Assembly (NCBI GenBank): GCA_020060385.1
Contig: JAGVAH010000028.1
Span: forward strand, 22,204-86,203
From: Syntrophobacterales bacterium
GTDB lineage: Bacteria > Desulfobacterota > Desulfobaccia > Desulfobaccales > 0-14-0-80-60-11
Reading direction: 5' to 3'
DNA length: 64,000 bases
A program made the translations under genes and the position numbers. This document shows positions 35,902 through 44,032 of the stretch, in pieces. Numbering within the stretch: position 1 is the stretch's first letter; the number at the start of each line of letters is the position of its first letter. The notes under the pieces were generated by a model, which was not told the DNA's origin, made no database searches, and worked only from the letters and a program-made list of their open reading frames with translations.

Positions 35902-36897
35902 ATGAGATTGAGCCTGAAGCCACAGCTTTGGGCCTGGGCTTTGGCCCTTCTGGTTTTGGCTTCGCCCCTGGCGGCCAAGACGGAAGAAGGCCTGGACCTC
36001 ACGGCCCGTTCCTTCGTGATCATGGACGCCAATACCGGCGATATTCTGCTGTCCTATAACCCCCAGCTCTTTTGGCCCCCTGCCAGCACCCTCAAGGTGA
36101 TGACCGCCATGTATGTGGTGGAACACCTGAAAATGGATGATAAGGTCACGGTGAGCCCCCACGCGGCTGCGGCCCCCCCCTCCAAGATCGGCATCAAACC
36201 CGGGGAAGTCTACACCGTGAAAGAGCTGCTCTATGCCTTGCTGCTCAATTCCGCCAATGACGCGGCCCGGGCCCTGGCCGAGCGGGTGAGCGGCAGCGAG
36301 GAGGCCTTTGCCCGGGATCTTACCCGGCAGGTGCGGCAGTGGGGAGCCTATCGCACCACCCTGGCCACCGCCAACGGCTTGCCCGCGGACAACCAGTACT
36401 CCACGGCCCAGGACCTGGCTTTGATGCTGAAAAAGGCCATGGAGAACCCGGAATTGGCGAAGATCATGGCTACCAAGTATTACCACATCCAGGGTGAGCG
36501 GGAGCTGCGCAATCACAACCGTTTCTTGTTTACCACCCCCCTGGCGGTGGGGGGTAAGACCGGCTTTACCCGGGCCTCCAGGCACACCTACGTGGGCATG
36601 TTTCGCAAGGATGACCGGGCCATCATCATCTCCCTGATGGGGAGCAAGCAGAAATGGGCGGATTTGCGCCCTCTGATTGAGAAGGGCTTTGAGTTGGAGG
36701 GCGCTCCCATCGCCAAGCTGCCCCCTCAGGAGGAAAAACTCCGGTTCCCCAAGAGACATACCGGTAAATATGCGGCGACCAGCGGCAAATCCAAACTGCG
36801 GCGGGCCCCCAAGGTGGCCATGGGTTCCGCCACCGCCTTGCCCGGAAAAAAAAGAAGCCGCCTCAATAAAAAGAAATCCAAAGGCCACGAGCATTAA
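35902..36897 (+). CDS. dacA: D-alanyl-D-alanine carboxypeptidase (peptidase S11, PBP5/6-like)
   Basis: This periplasmic enzyme trims the terminal D-Ala from peptidoglycan pentapeptides. The 331-residue protein has a signal peptide (1-25, ALLVLASPLAAK), active serine in PASTLKVM (SxxK near 62-65), SAN in LNSANDAAR (near 117) and KTG in VGGKTGFTR (near 218). The C-terminal 60 residues are very basic, rich in Lys and Arg (KKRSRLNKKKSK), instead of the amphipathic anchor of E. coli PBP5; they may bind anionic lipid or polymer. The protein is shorter than E. coli PBP5, so the C-terminal beta domain is reduced. Confidence 0.92.
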   Translation: MRLSLKPQLWAWALALLVLASPLAAKTEEGLDLTARSFVIMDANTGDILLSYNPQLFWPPASTLKVMTAMYVVEHLKMDDKVTVSPHAAAAPPSKIGIKPGEVYTVKELLYALLLNSANDAARALAERVSGSEEAFARDLTRQVRQWGAYRTTLATANGLPADNQYSTAQDLALMLKKAMENPELAKIMATKYYHIQGERELRNHNRFLFTTPLAVGGKTGFTRASRHTYVGMFRKDDRAIIISLMGSKQKWADLRPLIEKGFELEGAPIAKLPPQEEKLRFPKRHTGKYAATSGKSKLRRAPKVAMGSATALPGKKRSRLNKKKSKGHEH

Positions 36898-36923
36898 CTT
36901 TTCCGGTTAGAGTGCCCCTGTTA

Positions 36924-37178
36924 ATGAAGGGTCTATTCAATAAAATAAAGAACTTGCCTACCCGCCGACGTTTTGTGGTCTCCACCATTCGCAAAGGCGA
37001 CAACGCCTTTGAGACCGCGGTTTTTGAGGCCAATTTTTTCTATCTGCCCCGGAGCTGGTCCCGGCCGGTACTGGTGGTGCCTGCCACTACGAAGGATGAG
37101 GCTTGGGAGACCCATTACCTGCTGACGGACAGGCTGACCAAGGAATATCCCCTCCGTATTTTTCAGGAATATTCTTGA
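36924..37178 (+). CDS. Small hypothetical protein
   Basis: This protein of 84 residues starts at ATG 36924, or 88 residues from an in-frame GTG at 36912; neither start has a good ribosome-binding site. It is basic at the N-terminus (KNLPTRRRFVV) and has a mixed beta/alpha pattern (FETAVFEANFFYLPRSW, TKDEAWETHYLL). No family is recognised. It lies 26 bases after the carboxypeptidase and is probably in the same transcript. The riboswitch region begins about 150 bases after its stop. Confidence 0.55.
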   Translation: MKGLFNKIKNLPTRRRFVVSTIRKGDNAFETAVFEANFFYLPRSWSRPVLVVPATTKDEAWETHYLLTDRLTKEYPLRIFQEYS

Positions 37179-37325
37179 TTTTTTTCTTGGGGGAAGAGGT
37201 TCTCTATCCACCTCTGTGAGGCCTCCCATGCCCACCAGTTGCGGCTTTTACGAGAAACGCGCCAGATTAAAGATTTAAGAAAGGAATACCGATATAAGAT
37301 CAAAATAGCTTGGTTTTTTACTAGG

Positions 37326-37412
37326 CATCGAAAGGGCAAACTACTCCGAAAGGGTAGGACGCAAAGTCTCCGACCTACAGCCCCCGGGCCATGGTAGCGG
37401 GATTGCCGAAAT
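37326..37412 (+). ncRNA. Cyclic-di-GMP-I riboswitch (GEMM-I)
   Basis: The segment matches the GEMM-I aptamer throughout. AAGGGCAAAC (37332-37341) begins it. The first hairpin is capped by a GAAA tetraloop (37348-37351), the invariant GACGCAAAG lies at 37358-37366, and TCTCCGACCTA follows. Then comes the second hairpin and GGTAGCGGGATTGCC (37393-37407). GGCAA (37335-37339) pairs with TTGCC (37403-37407) to close the aptamer. As I align it, the base equivalent to G20 of the Vibrio Vc2 aptamer is G, which favours cyclic di-GMP over cyclic AMP-GMP. It controls the TadE/TadG genes through the terminator just downstream. Confidence 0.93.
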
Positions 37413-37433
37413 GCAGAGGCGATCTATGTTGCT

Positions 37434-37466
37434 AGGGGCTCGACTTTGGTCGGCCCCTTTCATTTT
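37434..37466 (+). terminator. Riboswitch expression-platform terminator
   Basis: AGGGGC (37434-37439) pairs with GCCCCT (37453-37458), and CGAC (37441-37444) with GTCG (37449-37452), around a TTTG loop. The following bases are TTCATTTTT. It lies 22 bases after the aptamer, the usual place for a ligand-controlled terminator. Whether cyclic di-GMP favours or blocks the hairpin cannot be decided by eye. Confidence 0.85.
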
Positions 37467-37557
37467 TCTCGGATATGGCGCCACTTGGGATAACAAAGCA
37501 TAGACTCCCCGGCAGCAGGGCGGATGCCCTCCCGGGAAGTTTATCTCCTGCAGGCGG

Positions 37558-38070
37558 ATGAGGCTGATCATGCCGGTTAAGAAGAGGTCATTGAAACCAA
37601 GGCGGGAACGGGGCAGCGTCGTCATGGAGATGGCTCTTACCTTGCCCGTCTTGCTGATGATGGTGGCCGGAACCATCGATATCGGCCTCCTTTTTTGGGA
37701 AAAGGAGGTCCTCACCAACGCCTCCCGGGAGGGCGCCCGGGCAGGGGCCAGGGCCACGATTAGCGGCAAGCCGGAACAAACGACGGTGGAAGGGGTCAGG
37801 TCCATAGTCCAGGCTTACCTGGATAATTACAACTTGCGGGATGATTCAGGCGCCCCCATCACCTTGGTGAATGGCACGAATTTTACCTATGAATGGGACT
37901 TTGGCCATAATCCTCCCATATTGTCGGTGGAACTCAAGAATATACCGGTAAAGATGCTGATGCTCCCCAATATCGACCGGCTGTTTGGGGGGACATTCAG
38001 TAATGTCGTTTATTTAAACGCCAAGACCACCATGGCGCCGCAGTGGTTAAGCACTTATCCCCCGTCTTAA
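37558..38070 (+). CDS. TadE-like pseudopilin/pilus assembly protein
   Basis: The 170-residue protein has a basic start followed by RGSVVMEMALTLPVLLMMVAG (in part), a glycine-then-hydrophobic segment typical of TadE pseudopilins, with Glu near position 5 after the presumed prepilin-peptidase cut. WEKEVLTNASREGARAGARA is the conserved TadE-family continuation. The exported remainder is beta-rich. ATGs at 37558 and 37570 are both possible starts. It is expressed behind the cyclic-di-GMP riboswitch and followed by a TadG-like gene, so surface attachment under second-messenger control is the likely role. No other tad genes (secretin, ATPase, TadB/C, Flp) are in the window. Confidence 0.85.
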   Translation: MRLIMPVKKRSLKPRRERGSVVMEMALTLPVLLMMVAGTIDIGLLFWEKEVLTNASREGARAGARATISGKPEQTTVEGVRSIVQAYLDNYNLRDDSGAPITLVNGTNFTYEWDFGHNPPILSVELKNIPVKMLMLPNIDRLFGGTFSNVVYLNAKTTMAPQWLSTYPPS

Positions 38071-38133
38071 GGTTTATGCATTTCCCCCATTACTGGCCCA
38101 AGCCTGGGGGCAGAAAAAAAGGAGGACATGTTG

Positions 38134-39519
38134 ATGAAAAGGTTTAGGTTTTTTAACGGTCCCCCAGGGGAACGGGGCTCCATTACCCCGATCGTCGCCT
38201 TGGGCCTGCTGGCCTTTGCTGGGTTTATGGCTCTGTCCATCGACCTGGGCCAGCTTTACATGGTGAAGAACGAGGTGCAAAACGTGGCGGATGCCGCGGC
38301 CCTGGCGGCCGCCAAGAAGCTGATCCAGGACAAAAACAGCGACGGAGTGGCGGAAGTCTACTGCGCGGAGGCCATCCAGACCGCCATTGACTATGCCAAA
38401 GAAAATTGCTCTTTCGGAGTCACGTCACCCATCACCATCACCGCCGCGGATGTCACCATCGGCAAATGGAATCTGGTCACCAAGCAGTTCGATGCCACCG
38501 GCTGCACCGACGGCACCACCACCCCCATCCAGGTTAATGCCGTGCGGGTGAACGTCAACCGGGGCGGAGGGGAAGGGGGCAACGACAAGGTTTCCACCTT
38601 TTTCGGCAGTGTGCTGGGCGTGGGCGAGAAGGATAAGGATGAAGAGGGAAAGCTGATAGAAAGCAGCCCCAACAAACTGAGCGTCGCCGCTTCCTCGGTG
38701 GCCATGCTGGGGCTGGCGGGCACCAGCGCCCTGGATCTCCCCTTCGCGGTGTCCACCAATTGGCCCGCGGGAGGAACGCCCCTGACCTATAACGGCATCC
38801 AGCGCATCCTGGAGAAGTTCGCTCCCACCCCGGCCTATGCCAGTGATCCCCAAACGTACACCTGGAAGGATCTGGGAGGCAGCAACCTGGACACCACCCG
38901 GGCCACCTTTGTCATGCCCCTATACTCGGAGCGCACCAGCCTGACCAAACTGCAGCAGTACATTAAGGGGCCGAACACTTCTGGAGGACTGCAGTACCCC
39001 CAGGTGACGGTGGGTCAGAAGGTCTATCCCATCAGCGAATATCTCTGGGGGTCTAATATCAAAAACAATTTCACCTACTGGAAAACCCGGTTCAACGCCG
39101 TGGATAAATCCAAGACGAACGGCAAGTGGCGGGTGACTGCGGCGGTCTATAGCACTACCCCGGTAACCTCGGCCCTGCCCCAGAATTCCTGGTTTAAGCT
39201 GGCCTCCAGGCTCTTGCCCGGAGTCTCCCAGGCCCATGCCTGCATGTCTTACACCGTGCCCGCGGTCTATGTCCAGGGTTTCATCGAATTGGATGTGACG
39301 AATATTGTGTGTCCTTCCAACTGCACCACCGGCGATCAATCATATTCCTCCAGCTGCCGGAACCAATGCTATGCCACCGTTGAGGTGCCGTTGAATCAGA
39401 ACACCGTCAGCACGGATGCGGGGAGCAACCCCATTCCTTATCAAAAGGACTACAAGGACATGAATAGCTCGGCCAACAAGGTGGGAGTCTTTGCCTCGGT
39501 GCCGCGGCTGGTAAAATGA
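38134..39519 (+). CDS. TadG-like pilus-assembly / surface protein
   Basis: The protein has 461 residues from the ATG at 38134, nine bases after AAAGGAGG; an ATG at 38128 is too close to that site. The N-terminus GERGSITPIVALGLLAFAGFMALSIDLG (in part) is the TadG-type membrane segment, and VKNEVQNVADAAALAAAKKL is the family signature. The long exported part is beta-rich, with Thr, Asn and Pro. Several cysteines occur late (CPSNCTTGDQ, SSCRNQC), probably in disulfides. I see no von Willebrand A motif. With the preceding TadE gene it forms a two-gene operon closed by a strong terminator. Confidence 0.8.
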   Translation: MKRFRFFNGPPGERGSITPIVALGLLAFAGFMALSIDLGQLYMVKNEVQNVADAAALAAAKKLIQDKNSDGVAEVYCAEAIQTAIDYAKENCSFGVTSPITITAADVTIGKWNLVTKQFDATGCTDGTTTPIQVNAVRVNVNRGGGEGGNDKVSTFFGSVLGVGEKDKDEEGKLIESSPNKLSVAASSVAMLGLAGTSALDLPFAVSTNWPAGGTPLTYNGIQRILEKFAPTPAYASDPQTYTWKDLGGSNLDTTRATFVMPLYSERTSLTKLQQYIKGPNTSGGLQYPQVTVGQKVYPISEYLWGSNIKNNFTYWKTRFNAVDKSKTNGKWRVTAAVYSTTPVTSALPQNSWFKLASRLLPGVSQAHACMSYTVPAVYVQGFIELDVTNIVCPSNCTTGDQSYSSSCRNQCYATVEVPLNQNTVSTDAGSNPIPYQKDYKDMNSSANKVGVFASVPRLVK

Positions 39520-39605
39520 TGATTTGAGGTCATCGAGTTTGCCGGTGAGAGACTTACCCACTCTCACCATTTTCTCCCTCCGGGCGGGGGCGGGAGAAGG
39601 CAAGC

Positions 39606-39645
39606 GGGGGAGACAGCCTTGGGGCTGCCTCCCCCGGGTTTTTTT
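39606..39645 (+). terminator. Intrinsic terminator after the TadG-like gene
   Basis: A 13-position stem with one mismatch (39606-39618 with 39623-39635) has a short loop, followed by GGG and seven T residues. It ends the riboswitch-controlled operon just before the convergent mgtC-like gene. Confidence 0.9.
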
Positions 39646-39647
39646 CT

Positions 39648-40325
39648 TTAACTGACGTCCACCCGTTTGATGCCCTCCAAGGTAAAGACTTCCTGCACGG
39701 CCTGGCGCTGGGGGTGTACGGCCCGCTGCCTGAGGAGGAAGGTCATGGTCACTTCCTCCTTTTCCCGGTCCTTGCCCATACCGGAATTGACCACCTTGAA
39801 GCCGTGGAGGTCAATGATCTCCTGGACGCGTTCCACCTGCCCGGGCAGGTCTTGGGAAACCACGACCAACTCCTGATACCAATCCCGGCGCAATCTTTTC
39901 TCCACCGGCTTCAACCCTACAAGGGCAAGCACGGTAATAGCCGCCACCGCGCCGCCATAGAAATAGAAGCCGGCGCCCACGGTCAGGCCCACGGCGCAGA
40001 CCACCCAGACGCAGGCCGCGGTGGTCAAACCCCGGATGGTGTCTTTACTGCGGATGATCACCCCGGCCCCCAGGAAGCCGATGCCGGTGATGGCCTGGGC
40101 GGCGATGCGCCCCGGATCCACCTGCAGGTTGATCCCTGGAACCCCGCCCTGATATTTGTGGAAAAGGTACTCGGAGACCAGCATGATCAAGGCGGAGCCC
40201 AAGGAGAGGAGGAGATAGGTGCGCACCCCCGCAGGCCGGCCGTGCATTTCCCTCTCCAGGCCCACGGCCCCTCCCAGGAAGGACGCCAGGAGCAGCCGAA
40301 AGATGACTTCCAGGTCAGTGATCAT
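39648..40325 (-). CDS. MgtC/SapB family membrane protein
   Basis: The 225-residue protein has about four to five N-terminal membrane helices with the family signature FLGGAVGLEREMHGRPAGVRT (in part) and IAAQAITGIGFLGAGVI. A soluble C-terminal domain (about 145-225) looks ACT-like (VERVQEIIDLHGFKVV). MgtC proteins help cells grow at low magnesium and, in pathogens, modulate the F-ATPase or phosphate uptake; here only membership is supported. Its start overlaps the lpxI stop by four bases. It is the last gene of the long envelope operon, an unusual companion for lipid A genes. Confidence 0.9.
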   Translation of the reverse strand: MITDLEVIFRLLLASFLGGAVGLEREMHGRPAGVRTYLLLSLGSALIMLVSEYLFHKYQGGVPGINLQVDPGRIAAQAITGIGFLGAGVIIRSKDTIRGLTTAACVWVVCAVGLTVGAGFYFYGGAVAAITVLALVGLKPVEKRLRRDWYQELVVVSQDLPGQVERVQEIIDLHGFKVVNSGMGKDREKEEVTMTFLLRQRAVHPQRQAVQEVFTLEGIKRVDVS

Positions 40326-41134
40326 GTGGCTTCAACCCCCCAGACGGCTATGCCGGCCCGGTCAGCCTCCTGAAGCATCTCGGCCCGGTCGAACATCAGG
40401 CTCTTGCCCGCTTCCACGGCCAAGACCGCGGCCCGCACTGCCGCCATGGTCTGGATGGTCTCCCGGCCCACCGCGGGGACATCAAACCGCAGATCCTGGT
40501 CGGGCTTGCTCACCTTGACCACCACCGCGCCGGGCCCGGCCAGCAGCCCGCCCCGGCGGATGGCCTCATCCGTGCCTTCAATGGCCTCCAGGGCCACTAC
40601 CACCTGGCGGCGCACCACCACGCACTGGCCGATATCCAGGCGGCCGATCTCCTTGGCCGCCTTAAACCCGTAATCGATGTCCCGGCGTTCTTCGGGATTA
40701 GGGGCGCGGCGGCTCAATTGGCCCGGAGAGGCCAGAATTTCTTCCATGAACAGGGTGGAAGGCGCGATCTGGATGCCTTCTCCCTCCAGTTCCGCGGCCA
40801 CGGCCCGGAGCAGCCGGTCGTCTTTGCCCGCGCCCACCCGGCGGATGAGGCTGAGGGCCCGAAGATCCGGGCGGAAGTGGCGGAAGAGGCGGCCCCGGGT
40901 GATGCCGCCCACCATCACGGCTTGGCTCACCCCCTCTTTTTTAAAGATGCGGATGATCTTGCCCAGCTGGCCCACGTAAATCCAATGGCAGCGATGCACC
41001 AGAGACGCCAACGCCGGGTCAGTCTCACCCTGATGCGCCACGGCAATGACCTGGAAGCCTTGATTTCTGGCGGCTTCCGCAAAGAGGAGGGGGAACTGGC
41101 CCTTACCCGCGATTAAGCCGATGTTCTCGGACAT
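40322..41134 (-). CDS. lpxI: UDP-2,3-diacylglucosamine pyrophosphatase LpxI
   Basis: LpxI hydrolyses UDP-2,3-diacylglucosamine to lipid X and UMP, replacing LpxH in many non-enteric bacteria. The 270-residue protein opens with IGLIAGKGQFPLLFAEAARN, the diagnostic N-terminus. The C-terminal DUF1009-type domain follows (GQCVVVRRQVVVALEAIEGTDE; GPGAVVVKVSKPDQDLRFDVPAVG, each in part). The start lies 32 bases inside lpxA, and the stop overlaps mgtC, so translation is coupled. The order lpxD-fabZ-lpxA-lpxI is the usual one outside the Enterobacteria. Confidence 0.95.
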   Translation of the reverse strand: MSENIGLIAGKGQFPLLFAEAARNQGFQVIAVAHQGETDPALASLVHRCHWIYVGQLGKIIRIFKKEGVSQAVMVGGITRGRLFRHFRPDLRALSLIRRVGAGKDDRLLRAVAAELEGEGIQIAPSTLFMEEILASPGQLSRRAPNPEERRDIDYGFKAAKEIGRLDIGQCVVVRRQVVVALEAIEGTDEAIRRGGLLAGPGAVVVKVSKPDQDLRFDVPAVGRETIQTMAAVRAAVLAVEAGKSLMFDRAEMLQEADRAGIAVWGVEAT

Positions 41135-41912
41135 CCGCTGGCAACAGCCCCCGTTCTGAGGATTCCAGGAAACGGAGCAAATGTTGAACTTCCGGAGTTT
41201 GGGGAATTTCTTGTTGAATCCGGGCCATAGCCTCTTTCTGTTTCAGTTCCGAGAGGAACAAGAACTCATAGGCCCGCTTTAGATTCTGGATGGTGGCGTC
41301 GCCAAAGCCCAGACGCTTCAGTCCCACCAGGTTCAGGCCCACTATTTTGGCGCGGTTGCCCACGGCCATGGCATAAGGGGGGACATCCCGGTGCACTGCC
41401 GAGCACCCGCCGATGAAGGCATGGCGGCCGATACGGCAGAACTGGTGCACCGCGGAGAGGCCACCCAGATTGGCGTGGTCTTCCACGGTTATATGCCCGC
41501 CCAGGGTGGCGACGTTGGACATGATGATCCCATTGCCCACCTGGCAGTCGTGGGCGATATGGGTGTAAGCCAGAAACAGGTTGCCGTTGCCGACGCTGGT
41601 GACGCCGCCGCCCCCCGCGGTGCCCCGGTGCATGGTGGCGAATTCCCGGATGGTGTTGTCATCGCCGATGACCAGCCGGGATTCTTCCCCCTTGAACTTC
41701 AGGTCTTGGGGGATCTCCCCCAACACCGCGAACTGGAAAATGCGGCACCGGGCCCCGATGGTGGTAAAATCACGGATTACCACGTGGGGGCCGATTTGGC
41801 TCTCCGGCCCAATGACCACCTGGCCTTCAATAATGGAGTAAGGGCCCACGGTTACTCCCGGGCCCAGTTGCGCGGCTCCATCCACGATGGCGGTGGGGTG
41901 AATTGCGGGCAT
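41103..41912 (-). CDS. lpxA: Acyl-ACP--UDP-N-acetylglucosamine O-acyltransferase LpxA
   Basis: The first lipid A enzyme is a cytoplasmic trimer of left-handed parallel beta helices. The 269-residue protein has many hexapeptide repeats (VIGPESQIGPHVVI and similar), the catalytic His in YTHIAHDCQVGNG near 123, and IVGLNLVGLKRLG near the helical C-terminus. The ATG at 41912 has GGAGG in front; a GTG six bases earlier overlaps the fabZ stop and is the alternative. The C-terminus overlaps lpxI by 32 bases. Acyl-chain specificity cannot be read by eye. Confidence 0.97.
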   Translation of the reverse strand: MPAIHPTAIVDGAAQLGPGVTVGPYSIIEGQVVIGPESQIGPHVVIRDFTTIGARCRIFQFAVLGEIPQDLKFKGEESRLVIGDDNTIREFATMHRGTAGGGGVTSVGNGNLFLAYTHIAHDCQVGNGIIMSNVATLGGHITVEDHANLGGLSAVHQFCRIGRHAFIGGCSAVHRDVPPYAMAVGNRAKIVGLNLVGLKRLGFGDATIQNLKRAYEFLFLSELKQKEAMARIQQEIPQTPEVQHLLRFLESSERGLLPADVREHRLNRG

Positions 41913-41914
41913 GA

Positions 41915-42370
41915 TCACTCCCCCTCCACGCCCACTGAGGCCATGAGCTCCGCCTCGGTCACCACTACCTGGTTTACCAAGGCCTTCCCTTGCATCTTCC
42001 AAAATTTTTTACCGCTGCGCAGGGTTTCCAATTCCATGATCAATTGGTCCCCGGGAACCACGGGTTTGCGGAAACGCACCTTGTCGGCGCCCAGGAGATA
42101 GATCAAAGGATTTCCCAGATTCTCCGGGGTGGACAGGAAAGCCAGGATGCCCCCCACCTGGGCCATGGCTTCGATGATGAGCACCCCGGGCATAATGGGC
42201 CGCCCGGGAAAGTGGCCTTGGAAAAAGGGTTCATTAATGGAGACGTTTTTCATCCCCACGATCCTTTTTCCCAATTCCACGCTGAGGATACGGTCCACCA
42301 GGAGAAACGGGTAGCGGTGGGGCAGGATGCCTTTAATCTCTTCCACATTCAGGGATTGGGGCTGGCTCAT
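41915..42370 (-). CDS. fabZ: 3-hydroxyacyl-ACP dehydratase FabZ
   Basis: This hot-dog-fold dehydratase removes water from 3-hydroxyacyl-ACP and competes with LpxA/LpxD for the same substrates, which explains its place between them. The 151-residue protein shows [13 protein letters not shown] (catalytic His), [20 protein letters not shown] (catalytic Glu region) and EAMAQVGG. Its start overlaps lpxD by four bases, and lpxA begins two bases after its stop. Confidence 0.97.
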   Translation of the reverse strand: MSQPQSLNVEEIKGILPHRYPFLLVDRILSVELGKRIVGMKNVSINEPFFQGHFPGRPIMPGVLIIEAMAQVGGILAFLSTPENLGNPLIYLLGADKVRFRKPVVPGDQLIMELETLRSGKKFWKMQGKALVNQVVVTEAELMASVGVEGE

Positions 42371-43410
42371 TCTTGGAGCTCCTCAGCGGTCTTAGCGGCC
42401 AGTTCCGATACGCGTTTCTCCAATTCTTTCAGGCGCCGATAGATTTCCGGCAATTTCGCCAGGTGGCTGACAATCCGCAAGGTTTCCTGGTGAGGCCGGG
42501 CCGGGGAGCCTGAAACCGTAAGACCCGCAGGCAGGGAGTGGGGGACTCCGGATTGGGCCGCCACCTGGACGCCGTCTCCCAATTCAATATGGCCCAATAT
42601 ACCCACCTGGCCCCCCAATCCCACTCCTTTCCCCAGTTTACTGGACCCGGCCACCCCCACCTGGGCCACCAGGAGGGAATGTTCCCCCACCGTGACATTG
42701 TGGGCCAGGTGCACCAGGTTGTCTATTTTCACCCCTCGCCCCACCCGGGTCTCCCCCAAGGCGCCCCGGTCGATGGTGCAATTGGCTCCGATTTCCACGT
42801 CGTCCTCGATAACCACAGTGCCCAATTGGGGAATTTTCTGGTGTCCCTCTGGCCCTTGGACAAATCCGAAGCCGTCGGCCCCGATTACCGTGCCGCTGTG
42901 GACGATGACCCGCTGTCCCAGGATGCAGCGCTCCAGGATGGTAACATTGGGATAAAGGAGGGTGTCGGCCCCGATTTGTACCTGATCTCCCAAAACGCAG
43001 CCGGGCATAATGGTCACCCGGTCCTCCAGCCGCACGCCGTTGCCGATGCAGGCCAGGGGTGAGATAGAAACCTCCTGGCCTATTTTCACCCCCTGGCCCA
43101 GAAAGGCCAGGGGACTTACGCCGGGCCAGCGGCTCCGGGGAGGGGCGAACAGCGCTGCTGCCTGGGCATAAGCCAGGTAGGGATGGGGCACGATGATCAG
43201 AGGTCGCGCCAAGTCGGCCTGGTCGGGGCCGACGATGAAGGCCGCGGCCTGGCTTTGGGCCGCCAGGCGGGCGTAACGTTTCTGGGTGATGAAGGTGATC
43301 TCCTGCGGAGTGGCGCGATCAATGGCGGCAATCCCCTGAATCACCAGGCCCGCAGGTCCCTGGAGTTTTCCTCCCAGCAGGGCCGCCAATTCACCAAGGG
43401 TGTGTTCCAC
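42367..43410 (-). CDS. lpxD: UDP-3-O-acylglucosamine N-acyltransferase LpxD
   Basis: LpxD adds the second 3-hydroxyacyl chain to the deacetylated lipid A precursor. The 347-residue protein has the N-terminal uridine-binding domain (about 1-100), a long run of hexapeptide repeats, and the catalytic His in [14 protein letters not shown] near 243. A helical C-terminal part ([21 protein letters not shown]) closes the trimer. The GTG start lies eight bases after the ompH stop, and its stop overlaps the fabZ start. Confidence 0.97.
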   Translation of the reverse strand: MEHTLGELAALLGGKLQGPAGLVIQGIAAIDRATPQEITFITQKRYARLAAQSQAAAFIVGPDQADLARPLIIVPHPYLAYAQAAALFAPPRSRWPGVSPLAFLGQGVKIGQEVSISPLACIGNGVRLEDRVTIMPGCVLGDQVQIGADTLLYPNVTILERCILGQRVIVHSGTVIGADGFGFVQGPEGHQKIPQLGTVVIEDDVEIGANCTIDRGALGETRVGRGVKIDNLVHLAHNVTVGEHSLLVAQVGVAGSSKLGKGVGLGGQVGILGHIELGDGVQVAAQSGVPHSLPAGLTVSGSPARPHQETLRIVSHLAKLPEIYRRLKELEKRVSELAAKTAEELQE

Positions 43411-43418
43411 GGTGGAAA

Positions 43419-43931
43419 TTAACGGCCAAAGTGGCTGCGCACTTTCTCAGTGATGTCCATTGATGGATTATAGAACAACAACCCGGAAAGACGCTTATCT
43501 AAAACTAAATCCAGCTTGTTATCTTTGGCCACGGTGTCAACAGCCTGTTGCAGTTTGCGCAGCAAAGGCTCCTTTTCCTTCTGTTCCAATTGGGCTAATT
43601 GTTTGTCTGCATCCTGCACCCGGCGTTGAAATTCACTGGCCTTTCTATTGAGTTCTTCCTGGCGCTTTTTCTTGGCATCTTCCTTCATCACCGCGGCCTG
43701 TTTCCGGAATTCCTCCACCATGCGACCTATTTCTTTATCCTGTCTTTGGAGGTCTCTGCCCAATTCGTCGCTTTTGCGCTTGAGGCTGTCTTGAATCCTT
43801 TTCCCTTCTGTGGATTTTCCCAGAATGTCGGCGCTGTCCACTACGCCTATCTTGAAATCCGCGGCTCCTGCCGCCAGGGGCATTAGCACCAAACTCAGAG
43901 TTAATAACCAACCAAGGCCTAGTTTAAACAT
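43419..43931 (-). CDS. skp: Skp/OmpH-family periplasmic chaperone
   Basis: The 170-residue protein has a signal peptide (1-23, LPLAAGAAD) and the Skp core: FKIGVVDSADILGKST, then long charged helices rich in Lys, Arg and Glu that form the tentacles of the trimer, and the final KLDLVLDKRLSGLLFYNPSMDITEKV beta part (in part). Skp carries unfolded outer-membrane proteins to BamA, which is encoded directly upstream in the operon. The start has CGGGAGG ahead. The 101 bases between bamA and this gene contain no clear terminator. Confidence 0.93.
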   Translation of the reverse strand: MFKLGLGWLLTLSLVLMPLAAGAADFKIGVVDSADILGKSTEGKRIQDSLKRKSDELGRDLQRQDKEIGRMVEEFRKQAAVMKEDAKKKRQEELNRKASEFQRRVQDADKQLAQLEQKEKEPLLRKLQQAVDTVAKDNKLDLVLDKRLSGLLFYNPSMDITEKVRSHFGR

Positions 43932-44032
43932 TTAAAACCTCCCGAGATTAGCCAAGATAATCACCTCCAACAGGTGATTCTCAAAAAAAATTCTTACCTT
44001 TCCCTTGCCTGCAACCTGCTGCAGTCCCTGGA

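Larger units (their letters stand above)
37179..37557. other. 379-base leader region upstream of the TadE/TadG genes
   Basis: No gene is seen here. A TATAAG at 37293-37298 could be the -10 of a promoter that starts near 37305, just before the riboswitch. The riboswitch (37326-37412) and terminator (37434-37466) follow. About 90 bases then separate the terminator from the first codon at 37558. Confidence 0.7.
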
